Below, piece by piece: positions 19,370 to 29,014 of a stretch of 64,000 nucleotides of DNA. The notes beneath the pieces were generated by a model. That model searched no databases and was not told the DNA's origin. It saw nothing but the letters and a program-made list of their open reading frames with translations. The first letter of the stretch is position 1, and every line of letters begins with the position of its first letter. Origin of the DNA: Terriglobia bacterium (GTDB lineage: Bacteria; Acidobacteriota; Terriglobia; Bryobacterales; UBA6623); contig VXMF01000011.1 of assembly GCA_009841225.1 (NCBI GenBank), positions 1-64,000 on the forward strand, written 5' to 3'. The position numbers were made by a program, and so were the translations under genes.

Positions 19370-20692
19370 TCACTCGGCGGCCAGTGACGCGCACACGATC
19401 TCTTCGTCGTTCCGCGCAAAGACGCTCCTGCCGGCGTAGGCCGGATGGGACCAGTGCACAGCCCCGAGTTCCCGGCGGGCACCTGGCGTCGATGTCGGCC
19501 GGATCAGAACCGCCCTGCTGATCTCGGAGTAGCCGGACGGAGTCATGCGAGCGATGATCAGCTCGCCGCGGTCGTTATTGATGAAATACCGGTCGTCGTT
19601 GCGGACCATGAACGCCGACGCGTTGCGAGCCTTCTCGCGCGTCACGGCCTGGGTCTCCCAGACACGCTCGCCGGTGGAGAGGCGCAGGCATCGCAGCTGT
19701 CCGTAGCTGCAGATGCCGTAGATGTAGTCGCCTTCAATCACCGGTGAGTTCATCAAGGCGTGCAGGCCGTCCGTTTCGACACCACTGTTGCTGCCACCCT
19801 GCCATAGCAGCTCTGCATCCGCCCCTGCTAATTGGAAGAGGCGGGAACCGTTGAAGAACGCGGAAACGAGCAAATGCGGCCTGCGCCAAACGGGAGTCGC
19901 AATCGGTGTCTCCATTCGGGTGCGGAACGGCTTTTCCCAGATCACCGTGCCTCTCGCAGGCTCGATCGCGGCAAGGCCTCCCGCGTGCCAGACGATCAGC
20001 AGCGGCCGGCCTTCCTGATGCAACAGGATCGGTTGCGAGTAGCCCGGACCGGAATGCTCGGACGAGAGTGCCCGCCAGACCTCCTTGCCCGAATACTTGT
20101 CGAGCGCCACGACCTTGGCGCCGGGCCGCCCGTACGCGACGGCGATCAGCAGATCCCCGTGCACAAGCGGCGCGGACGCCATTCCCCACGGCGGCAGCTC
20201 GGTACCGAAGTCCCGCGGAAAGCTCCGTTCCCACAGCACGGAGCCGTCGAGCACCCGCACGCAGACAAGGCGCCCGGTCGCGCCCAACGCATATACGCGG
20301 TTGCCGTCGACAGTGGGCGTCGCTCGCGGCCCTGCGGCGTATTGGATACCTGCGTAGTTGACCGGCCAGCGGCGTGACCAAAGCGGCATCCCGGTCAATT
20401 GGTCGAGCGCGACCAAGCCCTCGTGGCCTTCCAAGCCGCCGCTCGGACGATAGTCCGTCACGAAGACGCGCCTGCCGGACACCGCAGGCCCCGCATAGCC
20501 GGAACCCACAGGGGTTCTCCACGTCACGGCGAGCCTCTCGCCGGAAAACCGATCCACGATGCCGGTTTCGTTCCACACGCCGCGCCGTCCCGCTCCCCGC
20601 CACTCGGGCCAGTCATCGGGCAGGAGCAGTCCGGGAACTGAGAGCCATCCCGCGACGAGCGCGGTGCGGGCGACGATGCTTCGAAGTCTCAC
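19370..20692 (-). CDS. exported PQQ-type beta-propeller protein
   Basis: A 440-residue protein with an N-terminal signal (RTALVAGWLSVPGLLLPDD). Repeated propeller blades carry the Trp-docking pattern (TGMPLWSRRWPV, DGSVLWERSFP, SGKEVWRAL, TGERVWETQAV). The start DDWPEWRGAGRRGVWNETGI is typical of the PQQ-binding-like outer-membrane or periplasmic proteins frequent in Planctomycetes and Acidobacteria. No clear dehydrogenase active site was recognised, so it may be a binding or scaffold protein rather than a PQQ enzyme. It sits between the amidohydrolase (64-base gap) and cysteine hydrolase genes on the same strand. Confidence 0.85.
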   Translation of the reverse strand: MRLRSIVARTALVAGWLSVPGLLLPDDWPEWRGAGRRGVWNETGIVDRFSGERLAVTWRTPVGSGYAGPAVSGRRVFVTDYRPSGGLEGHEGLVALDQLTGMPLWSRRWPVNYAGIQYAAGPRATPTVDGNRVYALGATGRLVCVRVLDGSVLWERSFPRDFGTELPPWGMASAPLVHGDLLIAVAYGRPGAKVVALDKYSGKEVWRALSSEHSGPGYSQPILLHQEGRPLLIVWHAGGLAAIEPARGTVIWEKPFRTRMETPIATPVWRRPHLLVSAFFNGSRLFQLAGADAELLWQGGSNSGVETDGLHALMNSPVIEGDYIYGICSYGQLRCLRLSTGERVWETQAVTREKARNASAFMVRNDDRYFINNDRGELIIARMTPSGYSEISRAVLIRPTSTPGARRELGAVHWSHPAYAGRSVFARNDEEIVCASLAAE

Positions 20693-20756
20693 CGGGGCTA
20701 GGACTGGCGTCTCCAGGCCGTTCGAGAGGATCCGCGACGGCCGTTGGCAGCCGATG

Positions 20757-22070
20757 TCAATGGAGGATTCCGTCCCACTGCGACTCGCCTTGCCTCCCGT
20801 AGTCCAGGGGGAGCTCGCGCCAGTCCTGACGTGTCCGGCCGTTCCGGTCCCACGCCAGCAGGCCGTCCTTGAACGTCATCTCGCAGACGAGCCTCTCGGT
20901 TCCACTGTGACGAGCGCCAAAGCTGTCGACGAAGCCGAAAGCCCCGGATTCTAGCCGCAGTACCGCGATGTCCGCAATCGCGCCTGGTGTAAGGTGGCCG
21001 AGTTCCTCGCGCTTGATCTGACGGGCCGGAATCCAAGTCGACTGCCGGACGACCTCGTCTAGGGACTGTCCCAGCGCCAGGAACTTGCTCATCGTGGTCA
21101 GTTGGTCCTGCATGCCAGCGTTCATCGAGCCGATATGCAGATCCGTTGAAATCGAGTCGGGCGGGAATCCCGCTTCCATGCACGTGGAGGCGACGCTCCA
21201 CTTGAAGCTGCCACCCCCGTGGCCTACGTCGAAGTACACGCCCCGCTCTCGTCCCGCGAAGAGCCCGGGATTCGGCGTTCCGTCGGGGAGCAGCTCCCTG
21301 CGGTTCCCCGAGAAGCAGTGCGTGTAGATGTCGCCGGGTCGCAGCTTTTCGGTCAGGAGGGTCTCAATGGGCCGCTCGGCCAGGTTCGACCCAAAATCCA
21401 CCATTACCGGAATCCCTGCGGCGCTGCCAGCACGGACGGCCTCCTCGTACGGGTCCCACTCCGGTCCGGCATAGTGTGCCGTCTTCACGCCGACAATAAT
21501 GTCGCGGTGATCCTTCGCTAGGTCGGCGGTCGGGCCTGCCTGCATGTCGCTCAAGTCCTGCTCGAAGTCCCCGCCCCTCATTCCGTGGCCGACGATGTTG
21601 GCCAATGCAAGCACACGCGTACGGGCACGGCTAATCACCGTGTTCCGAAAGGCCTCGAAGTTCCTCCATCCCGCGCAACCGGCATCGACGACGGTCGTGA
21701 CAGCGGAGCGAAACGTGTAGCCGTCCGGGTAGACGCTGTTATCGCCCGCGTACGAGCGGACCTCGTTCGTGCCCGCGAAGACGTGCACGTGCAGGTCAAC
21801 TAGGCCGGGTGTGACGTAGAGTCCCCGGCAATCCACGGCCTTGAACGCCCTGCCGGCGTCAATCGCATCCTCGACGGAGACTACTTTGCCGCCTCTCACC
21901 GCGATGTCGCGGAGCGCGCTCAACCCGTTCTTCGGGTCGATCACGTGACCGCCCCGCAAGAGCAGGTCGAACTCGGGCTCGCCTGCGGACCGACCTGAGC
22001 ACCCGAGTGAAATCGCCGCAGCTCCAGCCAGCAACTCACGGCGTGAATACCTGCGGTGCGACTTGATCAT
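20757..22070 (-). CDS. Tat-exported amidohydrolase (EF_0837/AHA_3915-like)
   Basis: From ATG 22070 the protein is 437 residues with a twin-arginine signal (RRYSRRELLAGAAAISLGC) that may also be lipidated at the Cys. Metal-site elements of the amidohydrolase superfamily are all visible: HxH in VDLHVHVF, the carboxylated Lys region IVGVKTAHYAG, His in YTHCFSGN and FDVGHGGG, and the Asp in ISTDLHIGS. It resembles the amidohydrolase family found next to SelA-like PLP enzymes (EF_0837/AHA_3915 type). Export is unusual for that group. It is probably the first gene of the minus-strand block ending with the SelA-like gene. Confidence 0.85.
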   Translation of the reverse strand: MIKSHRRYSRRELLAGAAAISLGCSGRSAGEPEFDLLLRGGHVIDPKNGLSALRDIAVRGGKVVSVEDAIDAGRAFKAVDCRGLYVTPGLVDLHVHVFAGTNEVRSYAGDNSVYPDGYTFRSAVTTVVDAGCAGWRNFEAFRNTVISRARTRVLALANIVGHGMRGGDFEQDLSDMQAGPTADLAKDHRDIIVGVKTAHYAGPEWDPYEEAVRAGSAAGIPVMVDFGSNLAERPIETLLTEKLRPGDIYTHCFSGNRRELLPDGTPNPGLFAGRERGVYFDVGHGGGSFKWSVASTCMEAGFPPDSISTDLHIGSMNAGMQDQLTTMSKFLALGQSLDEVVRQSTWIPARQIKREELGHLTPGAIADIAVLRLESGAFGFVDSFGARHSGTERLVCEMTFKDGLLAWDRNGRTRQDWRELPLDYGRQGESQWDGILH

Positions 22071-22271
22071 GTGGTTCCATCCATTGCAATGATCCAATTC
22101 GAGTCGGCGAATGGGTCGCTGGCTGGCCTCTCGATCCTCGGTGCGGATACAAATGCGAAGGACGACTTCGGGCGGGTCCGGCACAGTTTGGGCCGATGGG
22201 CCATGGCACGCTCCAGCACCGAGGACCTTCCCGTGAACCTCCTTTGATGTCGAAGCTGGGCCTCAAATGGA

Positions 22272-22334
22272 CAAGATTCGGCTCGAAACTGCGATGTCTC
22301 GAATCGGCCTCGCTAGTCTGCGGCCACGCTCCGA
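22272..22334. repeat. imperfect dispersed repeat, copy B
   Basis: The partner of 16743-16825, matching in two blocks (27/30 and 28/33). It spans the last codons and stop of the DUF3500 gene and its downstream region, so this copy is probably the parent sequence. Confidence 0.55.
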
Positions 22335-23401
22335 TTTAGGTCCATCCCGTGATCGTCGAGTCGGTAGTGCGCCGCCAGCAGATCCCGTCCGAAGTCCCCC
22401 TTGAACTCCCGCCAGACTGTGTGGCTGTGGTTGTTGCCGTTCTGCACGTTGTCGTACTCAATCAGGAATTCCGGGGACTGGATGCGGTAGTAGTCCCCGC
22501 CTCCGGGCTCGATCGAGCCGGCCCACGCGAAGAACAGCTGTTCCTTTGGCGTTCCCCGTACTCTCTTCATCCGTGCTTCGGCCTGCTCCGCGGGCAGCGA
22601 GACCGCGTACTGATCGGCTGTGGCCAGCAACATTTCGTACTGTTCCTGGCTAAGCTCGGACGCCGCCAAGCCCTGCGGTTCGTTCTCCAGCTCGGCCCGG
22701 CTGTCGGCGGTCGTCAGGATGTCTCTATAGGCCTTCTCCGCCACCAAGGCCTTCTTCTTCAGCGAGTCGCCCAAGGACATCATGAGCTCGCGCGCGGTGT
22801 CCTCGCGTGCTCCCAGCGGGCGGACTCCCTTGCGCGGACCGTCGAGGACCATGTGCGGGTTCGCGCCAAGGAACTCCGGAGCGGTCGACACCAGCTTGCC
22901 GTCCTGCATCAGAAAGTGCAGCGACACATGGTGGCCCTCCATACGCCACGCCCACCTGCCGTTCATCGAGGGCTTGCCGAAGATGCTCACGTGGTAGACA
23001 TCCACGTCGCGGCGGCCGGTGTTGTCATTCTCTTGGATCCGCAGGACTTCTTCCAGGCTCATGATCGTCTTGACAGACACGAACCCCGCCCGTGACAGCG
23101 ACGCCGCCAGCAGCGCGTCGGCCAGCGACCGCTGCTCTGGGCTCATGTCCCGATAGGTCAGGCCGTTGCGCCCGTAGCCACGCTGGGTGGTGAAGCTGTT
23201 GTCCGGAACATAGTGCCAGCGCTCGTAATCGGGATTGTCCAGTTTGAACTGGGCGGTCGTGACTTGGTTGCTGTTCAGCGAGGCGAGCCACGCGTTGGCG
23301 GAGGACACCATCAGATCTTCGGTGGTTGCGTGATAGGCGATAGCGGCCAGCCCTACGCCAAGCGTCAGAGCGGCGGCACGGAAGAAAACGGTACGGCGCA
23401 T
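22313..23401 (-). CDS. exported DUF3500 protein
   Basis: A 362-residue protein with an N-terminal signal or membrane segment (TVFFRAAALTLGVGLAAIAYH). The body matches the DUF3500 family, with landmarks such as RWHYVPDN near residue 65, a helix-rich central part, VYHVSIFGKP, WAWRMEGHHVSLHF, and the C-terminal RDLLAAHYRLDDHG. The family is widespread in marine and soil bacteria, but its biochemical role is not established to my knowledge. It stands alone on the minus strand, upstream of the amidohydrolase block with a 242-base gap. Confidence 0.85.
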   Translation of the reverse strand: MRRTVFFRAAALTLGVGLAAIAYHATTEDLMVSSANAWLASLNSNQVTTAQFKLDNPDYERWHYVPDNSFTTQRGYGRNGLTYRDMSPEQRSLADALLAASLSRAGFVSVKTIMSLEEVLRIQENDNTGRRDVDVYHVSIFGKPSMNGRWAWRMEGHHVSLHFLMQDGKLVSTAPEFLGANPHMVLDGPRKGVRPLGAREDTARELMMSLGDSLKKKALVAEKAYRDILTTADSRAELENEPQGLAASELSQEQYEMLLATADQYAVSLPAEQAEARMKRVRGTPKEQLFFAWAGSIEPGGGDYYRIQSPEFLIEYDNVQNGNNHSHTVWREFKGDFGRDLLAAHYRLDDHGMDLNRSVAAD

Positions 23402-23589
23402 GAGATGTCTCCTTAGGGGAAGTTGCAGTCAAGGTTGCCTGCAACCGCCCGGCACATTATAGCGACGATGAGCCCCGGAATAGACAACTGCTGTTCGCGG
23501 GGTTCCATCGCGCGCCGACACGGCCCCTGCTGCGATGTGGCCCGGTCTCGGCCGTTGCCGCACCGCTCGTTGGGATCAGGGCCCTCGGA

Positions 23590-23619
23590 TTGACACTCGC
23601 GCTCCAGTCCCTTCAAAAT
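23590..23619 (+). promoter_or_regulatory. possible promoter of the ABC transporter operon
   Basis: A consensus -35 TTGACA (23590-23595) is followed, after 18 bases, by CAAAAT (23614-23619), a weak -10. It lies about 100 bases before the ATP-binding protein gene. The rest of the 313-base gap 23402-23714 shows no gene. Confidence 0.4.
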
Positions 23620-23714
23620 AGAGTCAGAGTCGGTTGATTGGCAGCGGGCTAGGACCCTCCTCGCGGCTCGACCGTTTGTGATCCCCTTATCACCGCTTTC
23701 TTGAGTTTTCGTCC

Positions 23715-24746
23715 ATGATCCAGGTTGAAGGCGTCACCAAGCGCTACGGACCCAAGACCGCAGTCTCGAACATCAGTTTTGAAGTCGAGCGCGGTGAGAT
23801 CGTCGGCTTCCTAGGCCCGAACGGGGCCGGAAAGACGACGACCATGCGCATCCTGACGGGGTTCCTCCCGCCGACGCAAGGAACTGCGAGCGTCGCGGGC
23901 TTCGATGTCGGCAAGAGCCCGATCGAAGTGAAGCGGCGCATCGGGTACCTGCCCGAGGCACCGCCGCTGTACCCCGAGATGGAGGTTGGTGACTATCTGC
24001 GTTTCGTGGCGGCCATCAAGCGCATCCCCAAAAAGGAGATTCCCCGGCGTGTCGACGCGGTCTTGGAGCGGACCGCCACAGGCGCTGTCCGCGACCTGCT
24101 GGTGGGCAAGCTGTCCAAGGGCTATCGGCAGAGGGTTGGCCTGGCGCAGGCGCTGATCCACGGTCCGGAGGTCTTGGTGCTCGACGAGCCGACATCCGGC
24201 TTGGACCCCAAGCAGATCATCGAGGTCCGGGGCCTGATTCGATCGCTCGCGGGCGAGCACACGATCCTGCTCAGCACCCACATCCTGCCGGAAGTCGCCG
24301 GCACCTGTGGGCGAGTGATCATCATCAACGAAGGGCGGATCGAGGCCAGCGATACTCCCGAGAACCTTACAGCGCAACTGCAGGGCGCCAATTCCCTGTT
24401 GCTCGACATTGACGGCCCTGCCGAAGAGGTCCGGGAACGGCTCGAACTCGACCTGGCCGTGCGCAAGGTGGTCGAGCACGAGGCCCGCAACGGACGTACG
24501 GTCTGGCGCGTCGAGGCCGACAAGGACGACAACCTCACGCGGCGGCTGGCGGAAGCGGTGGTCACGTCTGGCTGGGGCCTGTACGGAATGCGGTCGCTCG
24601 GGCTGAGCTTGGAGGACATCTTCCTCAAGCTGACCAGCGACGAGTCGGCTGCCGTGCAAGCCGAGGAAGAGATACCCGAGCCCGTGGCTGAATCGGATCC
24701 GTCCGCCGACGAGGGCTCTGAGAGCGGGGAGGGCGAGGACGAATGA
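23715..24746 (+). CDS. ABC transporter ATP-binding protein (GldA-like)
   Basis: A 343-residue ATPase with Walker A GPNGAGKTTT, signature LSKGYRQRVGLAQAL, Walker B VLVLDEPTSGLDP and the switch His in LLSTHIL. The C-terminal regulatory region (about 230-310) is typical of the CcmA/NatA/GldA group. The last 35 residues are an acidic low-complexity tail (EEIPEPVAESDPS onward), unusual for the family. It overlaps the permease gene by 4 bp and should energise it. Together with the next three genes it forms a GldA-GldF-GldG-DUF4340 type module, known from gliding bacteria but widespread elsewhere. Confidence 0.9.
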   Translation: MIQVEGVTKRYGPKTAVSNISFEVERGEIVGFLGPNGAGKTTTMRILTGFLPPTQGTASVAGFDVGKSPIEVKRRIGYLPEAPPLYPEMEVGDYLRFVAAIKRIPKKEIPRRVDAVLERTATGAVRDLLVGKLSKGYRQRVGLAQALIHGPEVLVLDEPTSGLDPKQIIEVRGLIRSLAGEHTILLSTHILPEVAGTCGRVIIINEGRIEASDTPENLTAQLQGANSLLLDIDGPAEEVRERLELDLAVRKVVEHEARNGRTVWRVEADKDDNLTRRLAEAVVTSGWGLYGMRSLGLSLEDIFLKLTSDESAAVQAEEEIPEPVAESDPSADEGSESGEGEDE

Positions 24747-25516
24747 GAAAGATCTGGACTATCGCGATGCGCGAGTTCAAGGTGTACTTCACGTCGCCGA
24801 TCGCGTACATCGTGCTCGCCATGTTCGCCGTGGTGTTCGGCTACTTCTTCACCTCGGGCCTGGCGTTCTTCATGGACTACAGCGCCAGCGTGCAGGCTCA
24901 GGGCGGTGCCGGCGCTCCACCGCTGAACGTCAACCAATTCGTCATCGAGCCGTCGCTGGGGAACATGAGCATCGTGCTGCTGTTCTTGGTGCCGATGATC
25001 ACGATGCGCCTGTTCGCCGAGGAACAGCGCAGCGGCACGATCGAGCTGTTGCTGACTTCCCCGCTGCAGGACTACCACATCATCTGCGGCAAGTGGCTCG
25101 GGGCGTTGTTGCTGTATGCCTGCCTCCTGCTGGTGGCAGTGCTGAACATCTCGGTTCTGTTCCTATACACGACGCCGGACTGGAAGCCCCTGCTGGTCTC
25201 GCTGCTGGGGCTGCTGCTGATGGGCGGCTCGATGATCGCGATCGGCACGTTCCTCTCGACGCTGACGCGCAACCAGATCGTGGCCGGCGCGCTGACGTTC
25301 GGTGTCCTCTTGTTGCTATGGGTCCTGAACTGGATCAGTTCTTACGAGACTTCCACGTTCAGTCGGCTCTGCGAGTACCTTGCCATCTCTCCGCACTTCG
25401 AACAGTTCTCGAAGGGTGTCATCGAACTCAAGGACCTGCTCTACTACGTCAGCGCGATTTCCCTCGGACTCTTCCTTAGCAAGCGCTCTCTCGAAGCGCT
25501 GCGTTGGAAGGCTTAA
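24743..25516 (+). CDS. ABC-2 type permease (GldF-like)
   Basis: A 257-residue membrane protein with about six transmembrane helices. It begins MRKIWTIAMREFKVYFTSP, the amphipathic start typical of ABC-2 permeases, and contains the conserved RLFAEEQRSGTIELLLTSPL element that contacts the ATPase. It overlaps the ATPase gene by 4 bp and is followed after 13 bases by the GldG-like gene. The exported substrate is unknown. It is well conserved in sequence, so the call as the GldF-type subunit is secure, but gliding itself cannot be inferred. Confidence 0.9.
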   Translation: MRKIWTIAMREFKVYFTSPIAYIVLAMFAVVFGYFFTSGLAFFMDYSASVQAQGGAGAPPLNVNQFVIEPSLGNMSIVLLFLVPMITMRLFAEEQRSGTIELLLTSPLQDYHIICGKWLGALLLYACLLLVAVLNISVLFLYTTPDWKPLLVSLLGLLLMGGSMIAIGTFLSTLTRNQIVAGALTFGVLLLLWVLNWISSYETSTFSRLCEYLAISPHFEQFSKGVIELKDLLYYVSAISLGLFLSKRSLEALRWKA

Positions 25517-25529
25517 GGAGTGTTCGGCA

Positions 25530-26981
25530 ATGGACTGGTTGCGTTCCAGACAGTTCAGATCGGGCGGCTATGCCGCTGTCTACACCTTGGTGTTCGTGGC
25601 TATCTTGGCTGCGGCAAACTGGCTCGGCGTCCAGTACAACGAAACTTACGACGCGACCGAGCGCAAGCTCTACAGCCTGTCAGACCAGACGCACAAGATC
25701 CTTGATGGTCTCGAGCGCGACGTTACCATTTCCTACTTCGACCGGACATCGCAGTTCGTAGCGGCCCAAGACATGCTGCGTCGCTACGAGAACGCGTCGA
25801 ACCGTGTCTCGGTCGAGTACGTCGATCCCGACGAGGATCCGATCAAGACCGAGGCGATGAACGTCCGCACGTACGGCACGCTGATCTTGAACATCGACGG
25901 GGTGCGCCACGAGGCCTCTTCGCTGAGCGAGCAGGACATCACCAACGCCATCATCACGGCCATTAAGGGTCAAGAGAAGACCGCCTGCGTTGTCACCGGT
26001 CACGGCGAGTCTTCGAGCGACGACATGGACCGGAACGGACTCGCCAACGCCGTGTCGCGCATGGAGGACGCCAACTACCATCACCAACAGGTAAGTCTCA
26101 CCGAAGGCGCGGTTCCCGAAGATTGCACCATCGTGGTCGTCGCCGGGCCGAGCACGGCCTATTTCGATCCCGAAGTTGCTGCGATCCGCGACTTCGTGGA
26201 AGGTGGCGGCCGGGCGCTGCTGCTGCTTGGGCCGGTGCTACCCGATGAGCGCAGCCGCCGCGAGGAGCGCAATCCGAAACTGGTCGATCTGCTTGCGAGC
26301 TGGGGGATCGAGGCCAAGAACGACGTCGTTATCGACGAGTCTGCGATCGGCCAGCTCTTCGGGGGCGGCCCCTTCACGCCGCTGGTCAGCGAGTATCAGT
26401 TCCATCCGATTGTCGAGCCCTTGGAAAACGTGGCAACTCTTTTCCCACGGGCTCGCAGCGTCGGGCAAGCGTCGGAGGTGCCTGACGGCTGGACCGTGGA
26501 TGAGTTGTTCGAGAGCTCGGAGACGAGCTTCGCGACATCGGCACTGAGGGCGGAGGCGGCAGGCTTCACGCTGGGGCCGGAGTCGAGCCAGACCGATGGT
26601 CCGATCGCCCTGGCCGTGGCGGCGACATACGACGTGCCGGAGGTAGGCCAGGAGGGCTCGGAGTCGTCCGGGGCAGCCAGTGACGCCATTGAGCCGGCCG
26701 AGGAAGAAGCCGAGCCGGAGGGCCGCGTCGTAGCAGTCGGCTCGGCCGGCTTTGCCAGCAACTACGGGTTGGCGCTGGGCGGCAACGACGATCTGCTGCT
26801 CAACATGCTCAACTGGCTGAGCTCGGACGAGGACTTGATCTCGGTCCGCCCGAAGGATCCGGAATCGACCGTGATCGAGATGACCGCCGCGGAGATGAGC
26901 CGCATCTTCTATGCGAGCTTGTTGCTCCTGCCTCTCATCATCATCGTGACGGGCGTCTGGACATGGTGGGGCCGCCGTTAG
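25530..26981 (+). CDS. GldG-family ABC transporter auxiliary protein
   Basis: From ATG 25530 (SD AAGGAG) the protein is 483 residues. An N-terminal membrane helix (YTLVFVAILAAANWLGV) is followed by the extracytoplasmic ABC_transp_aux domain (about 45-290, with VTGHGESSSDDM and GGRALLLLGP). A linker includes an acidic low-complexity stretch (about 375-405), and a C-terminal helix (FYASLLLLPLIIIVTGVWTWW) ends at RR. GldG proteins pair with GldA/GldF; this is the third gene of the module. The frame is open further upstream to 25380, inside the permease gene, but signal and ribosome site favour the chosen start. Confidence 0.88.
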   Translation: MDWLRSRQFRSGGYAAVYTLVFVAILAAANWLGVQYNETYDATERKLYSLSDQTHKILDGLERDVTISYFDRTSQFVAAQDMLRRYENASNRVSVEYVDPDEDPIKTEAMNVRTYGTLILNIDGVRHEASSLSEQDITNAIITAIKGQEKTACVVTGHGESSSDDMDRNGLANAVSRMEDANYHHQQVSLTEGAVPEDCTIVVVAGPSTAYFDPEVAAIRDFVEGGGRALLLLGPVLPDERSRREERNPKLVDLLASWGIEAKNDVVIDESAIGQLFGGGPFTPLVSEYQFHPIVEPLENVATLFPRARSVGQASEVPDGWTVDELFESSETSFATSALRAEAAGFTLGPESSQTDGPIALAVAATYDVPEVGQEGSESSGAASDAIEPAEEEAEPEGRVVAVGSAGFASNYGLALGGNDDLLLNMLNWLSSDEDLISVRPKDPESTVIEMTAAEMSRIFYASLLLLPLIIIVTGVWTWWGRR

Positions 26982-27032
26982 CGGAGAACTTCGAACAGCC
27001 GCAGCGTCACTTGCGCCACGCGCATTGTAGCC

Positions 27033-28409
27033 ATGAAAGCGAATCCCCTTCTTGTTGCTGCCGTATTGCTGGCCCTGCTGGGCGGAGCGGTCTGGTACAC
27101 GCGGGAGAATCCGCCCGCGGATGAGGATGCCGCGCCGAAAGTCGTCGATCTCGAAGAGGCCGAGATCCGCGAAGTCAGCCTGCTGCGCAAGGGCGAGGAT
27201 GCCATCACGGTGGTGCGCGGGGCGGACGACGAATGGGAATTCGGCGGCGGCTTGGAGATTCCCGCCGACCAGTCCGCGGTGGGCCAGCTCGTTTCCAGTC
27301 TGGCAACCCTGAATGCCGAAAGAGTGGTCTCGGAGAACGTGGTGGACTGGGCACCGTACGAGCTTGCCGAGCCCGAGTTGGCCGTGAGCTTCAAGCTCGC
27401 CGAGGGCGGCGGCGCAGTGCAATTCGGGCGAGACACCCCGACGGGGTCAGGCGTGTTCGCACGGCTGGAGGGTGACCCGCGTCTGTTCACCTTGTACAGC
27501 TACAACAAGACAACATTCGAGAAGTCGCTGTTCGACCTGCGCGACAAGCGCCTGCTGGACCTGGACGACGCTTCGATTTCCAGCGTCACCGTTGCCGCAG
27601 GCGGCCGCGACTTGCAGTTTGAACGCGCCGATGGGAATTGGTCGATAGTCCTGCCCTACCGGCTGAGGGCCGACGACTTCACGGTCAGCGATCTCGTCCG
27701 CGCGGTGAGGACGGCCGAGATGACCGAGGTCTTGAGTGATTCCGCCGAGAGTGCGGAGTACTCGTTCCGCTCGCCGCTCGCGACGGTGTCTGTCACGGAT
27801 GACGGCGGCGAGCACGAGCTCAGGGTGGCCAAGGACGGAGACACGTACTTTGCCGCGAGCAGTGCTCACGGCGGTGTGTTCGGCGTTAGCGCGACGCTGG
27901 CGGAGAGCTTCGACAAGCCGCTAGAGGACTTCCGGAACAAGAAATTGTTCGATTTCGGTTTCGCCGACCCGGAGCGGGTCGAAGTGCGGGTTGGGGAGAA
28001 CAACGTAGCGCTCGTGCGGGGCGAAGATGGCTGGCTGCTGGAATCGGACGGCAATCGCCGAGTGGATGGCGAACAGGCGCAGACCCTCTTGGACCGCCTG
28101 CGAAACCTGACGGCCACCGAGTTTCCTTCCGACGATGCGGGCCGGCAGAGAGCTTTTGGGCTGGACTCGCCGGCGATCACGGCTTCGGTCACGCCCGCAG
28201 GCGAGGATGGCGCGGCAGAGACCGTGTTGGTCTCGAACACGGACCAGACCTTGGTCTATGCGGCGCGGGCCGGCGAGCCGTCCACCTATCGGGTCGAACA
28301 ATCCGCCGGGCAGGACATCGAGCGCGCCGTGGAGGACATTCTGGCACCCCCGGAAGCGGACGAGGCGTCTCCCGAGCCGGACGCGGAGGCCGAGGAATCC
28401 GAGAGCTAG
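27033..28409 (+). CDS. DUF4340 protein associated with the ABC module
   Basis: A 458-residue protein anchored by one N-terminal helix ([18 protein letters not shown]). It contains repeated DUF4340 units of the form [20 protein letters not shown] and [13 protein letters not shown] with beta-rich segments between. The C-terminus is an acidic tail ([18 protein letters not shown]). DUF4340 genes commonly follow gldG-like genes, as here (51-base gap), and probably act in the periplasm with the transporter. The exact role is unknown. Confidence 0.85.
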   Translation: MKANPLLVAAVLLALLGGAVWYTRENPPADEDAAPKVVDLEEAEIREVSLLRKGEDAITVVRGADDEWEFGGGLEIPADQSAVGQLVSSLATLNAERVVSENVVDWAPYELAEPELAVSFKLAEGGGAVQFGRDTPTGSGVFARLEGDPRLFTLYSYNKTTFEKSLFDLRDKRLLDLDDASISSVTVAAGGRDLQFERADGNWSIVLPYRLRADDFTVSDLVRAVRTAEMTEVLSDSAESAEYSFRSPLATVSVTDDGGEHELRVAKDGDTYFAASSAHGGVFGVSATLAESFDKPLEDFRNKKLFDFGFADPERVEVRVGENNVALVRGEDGWLLESDGNRRVDGEQAQTLLDRLRNLTATEFPSDDAGRQRAFGLDSPAITASVTPAGEDGAAETVLVSNTDQTLVYAARAGEPSTYRVEQSAGQDIERAVEDILAPPEADEASPEPDAEAEESES

Positions 28410-28474
28410 CAGACCACGCAGCGCGCTGGCGTCACGGGCCAGCGAGGCGCCTGCCCGCTACCATGAGGCTACGC

Positions 28475-28996
28475 ATGGACGAACTACGTTCACTCATTCG
28501 CGAGGTGCCGGACTTTCCCAAGCCGGGCATCCTCTTCTACGACATCACTACAGCGCTGAAGGATCCCAGAGGCCTGGCCATGGTAGCTGACCAGCTCTGC
28601 GAGGCCACCGCCGGTCTCGCAGTCGATCTGGTCGCCGGAATCGAGTCCCGCGGATTCCTTTTCGGGCCGCAGGTTGCTCAGCGCCTCGGGACTGGATTCG
28701 CCCTGATGCGCAAGCCGGGCAAGCTGCCAGCCGCCACCTCCAAGGTGAGCTACACGCTGGAGTACGGCACCAACACGCTCGAAATCCACTCGGATGCCAT
28801 TCAGCACGGGCAGCGCGTGCTGATCGTGGACGACCTGCTCGCCACCGGCGGCACAGCCGAGGCCGCGATCCAGCTCGTGGAGAAGCTCGGCGGGACCGTG
28901 GCCGGCCTGTCGTTCGTCATCGAGCTGGACTTCCTCAACGGGCGCGACAAGCTCCGGGGGTACGAGGTCTCGTCCCTGCTGCACTACGACAGCTAG
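28475..28996 (+). CDS. apt: adenine phosphoribosyltransferase
   Basis: A 173-residue cytoplasmic enzyme that converts adenine and PRPP to AMP. The PRPP-binding loop [16 protein letters not shown], the N-terminal [18 protein letters not shown], and the ESRGFLFG segment are all diagnostic. ATG 28475 gives the normal family start ([11 protein letters not shown]); an in-frame ATG at 28463 adds four residues. It lies 65 bases after the DUF4340 gene and 18 before ispE. A PRPP synthase gene two genes downstream gives a nucleotide-salvage context. Confidence 0.95.
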   Translation: MDELRSLIREVPDFPKPGILFYDITTALKDPRGLAMVADQLCEATAGLAVDLVAGIESRGFLFGPQVAQRLGTGFALMRKPGKLPAATSKVSYTLEYGTNTLEIHSDAIQHGQRVLIVDDLLATGGTAEAAIQLVEKLGGTVAGLSFVIELDFLNGRDKLRGYEVSSLLHYDS

Positions 28997-29014
28997 GGAT
29001 CGCGCTCCGGCCGC

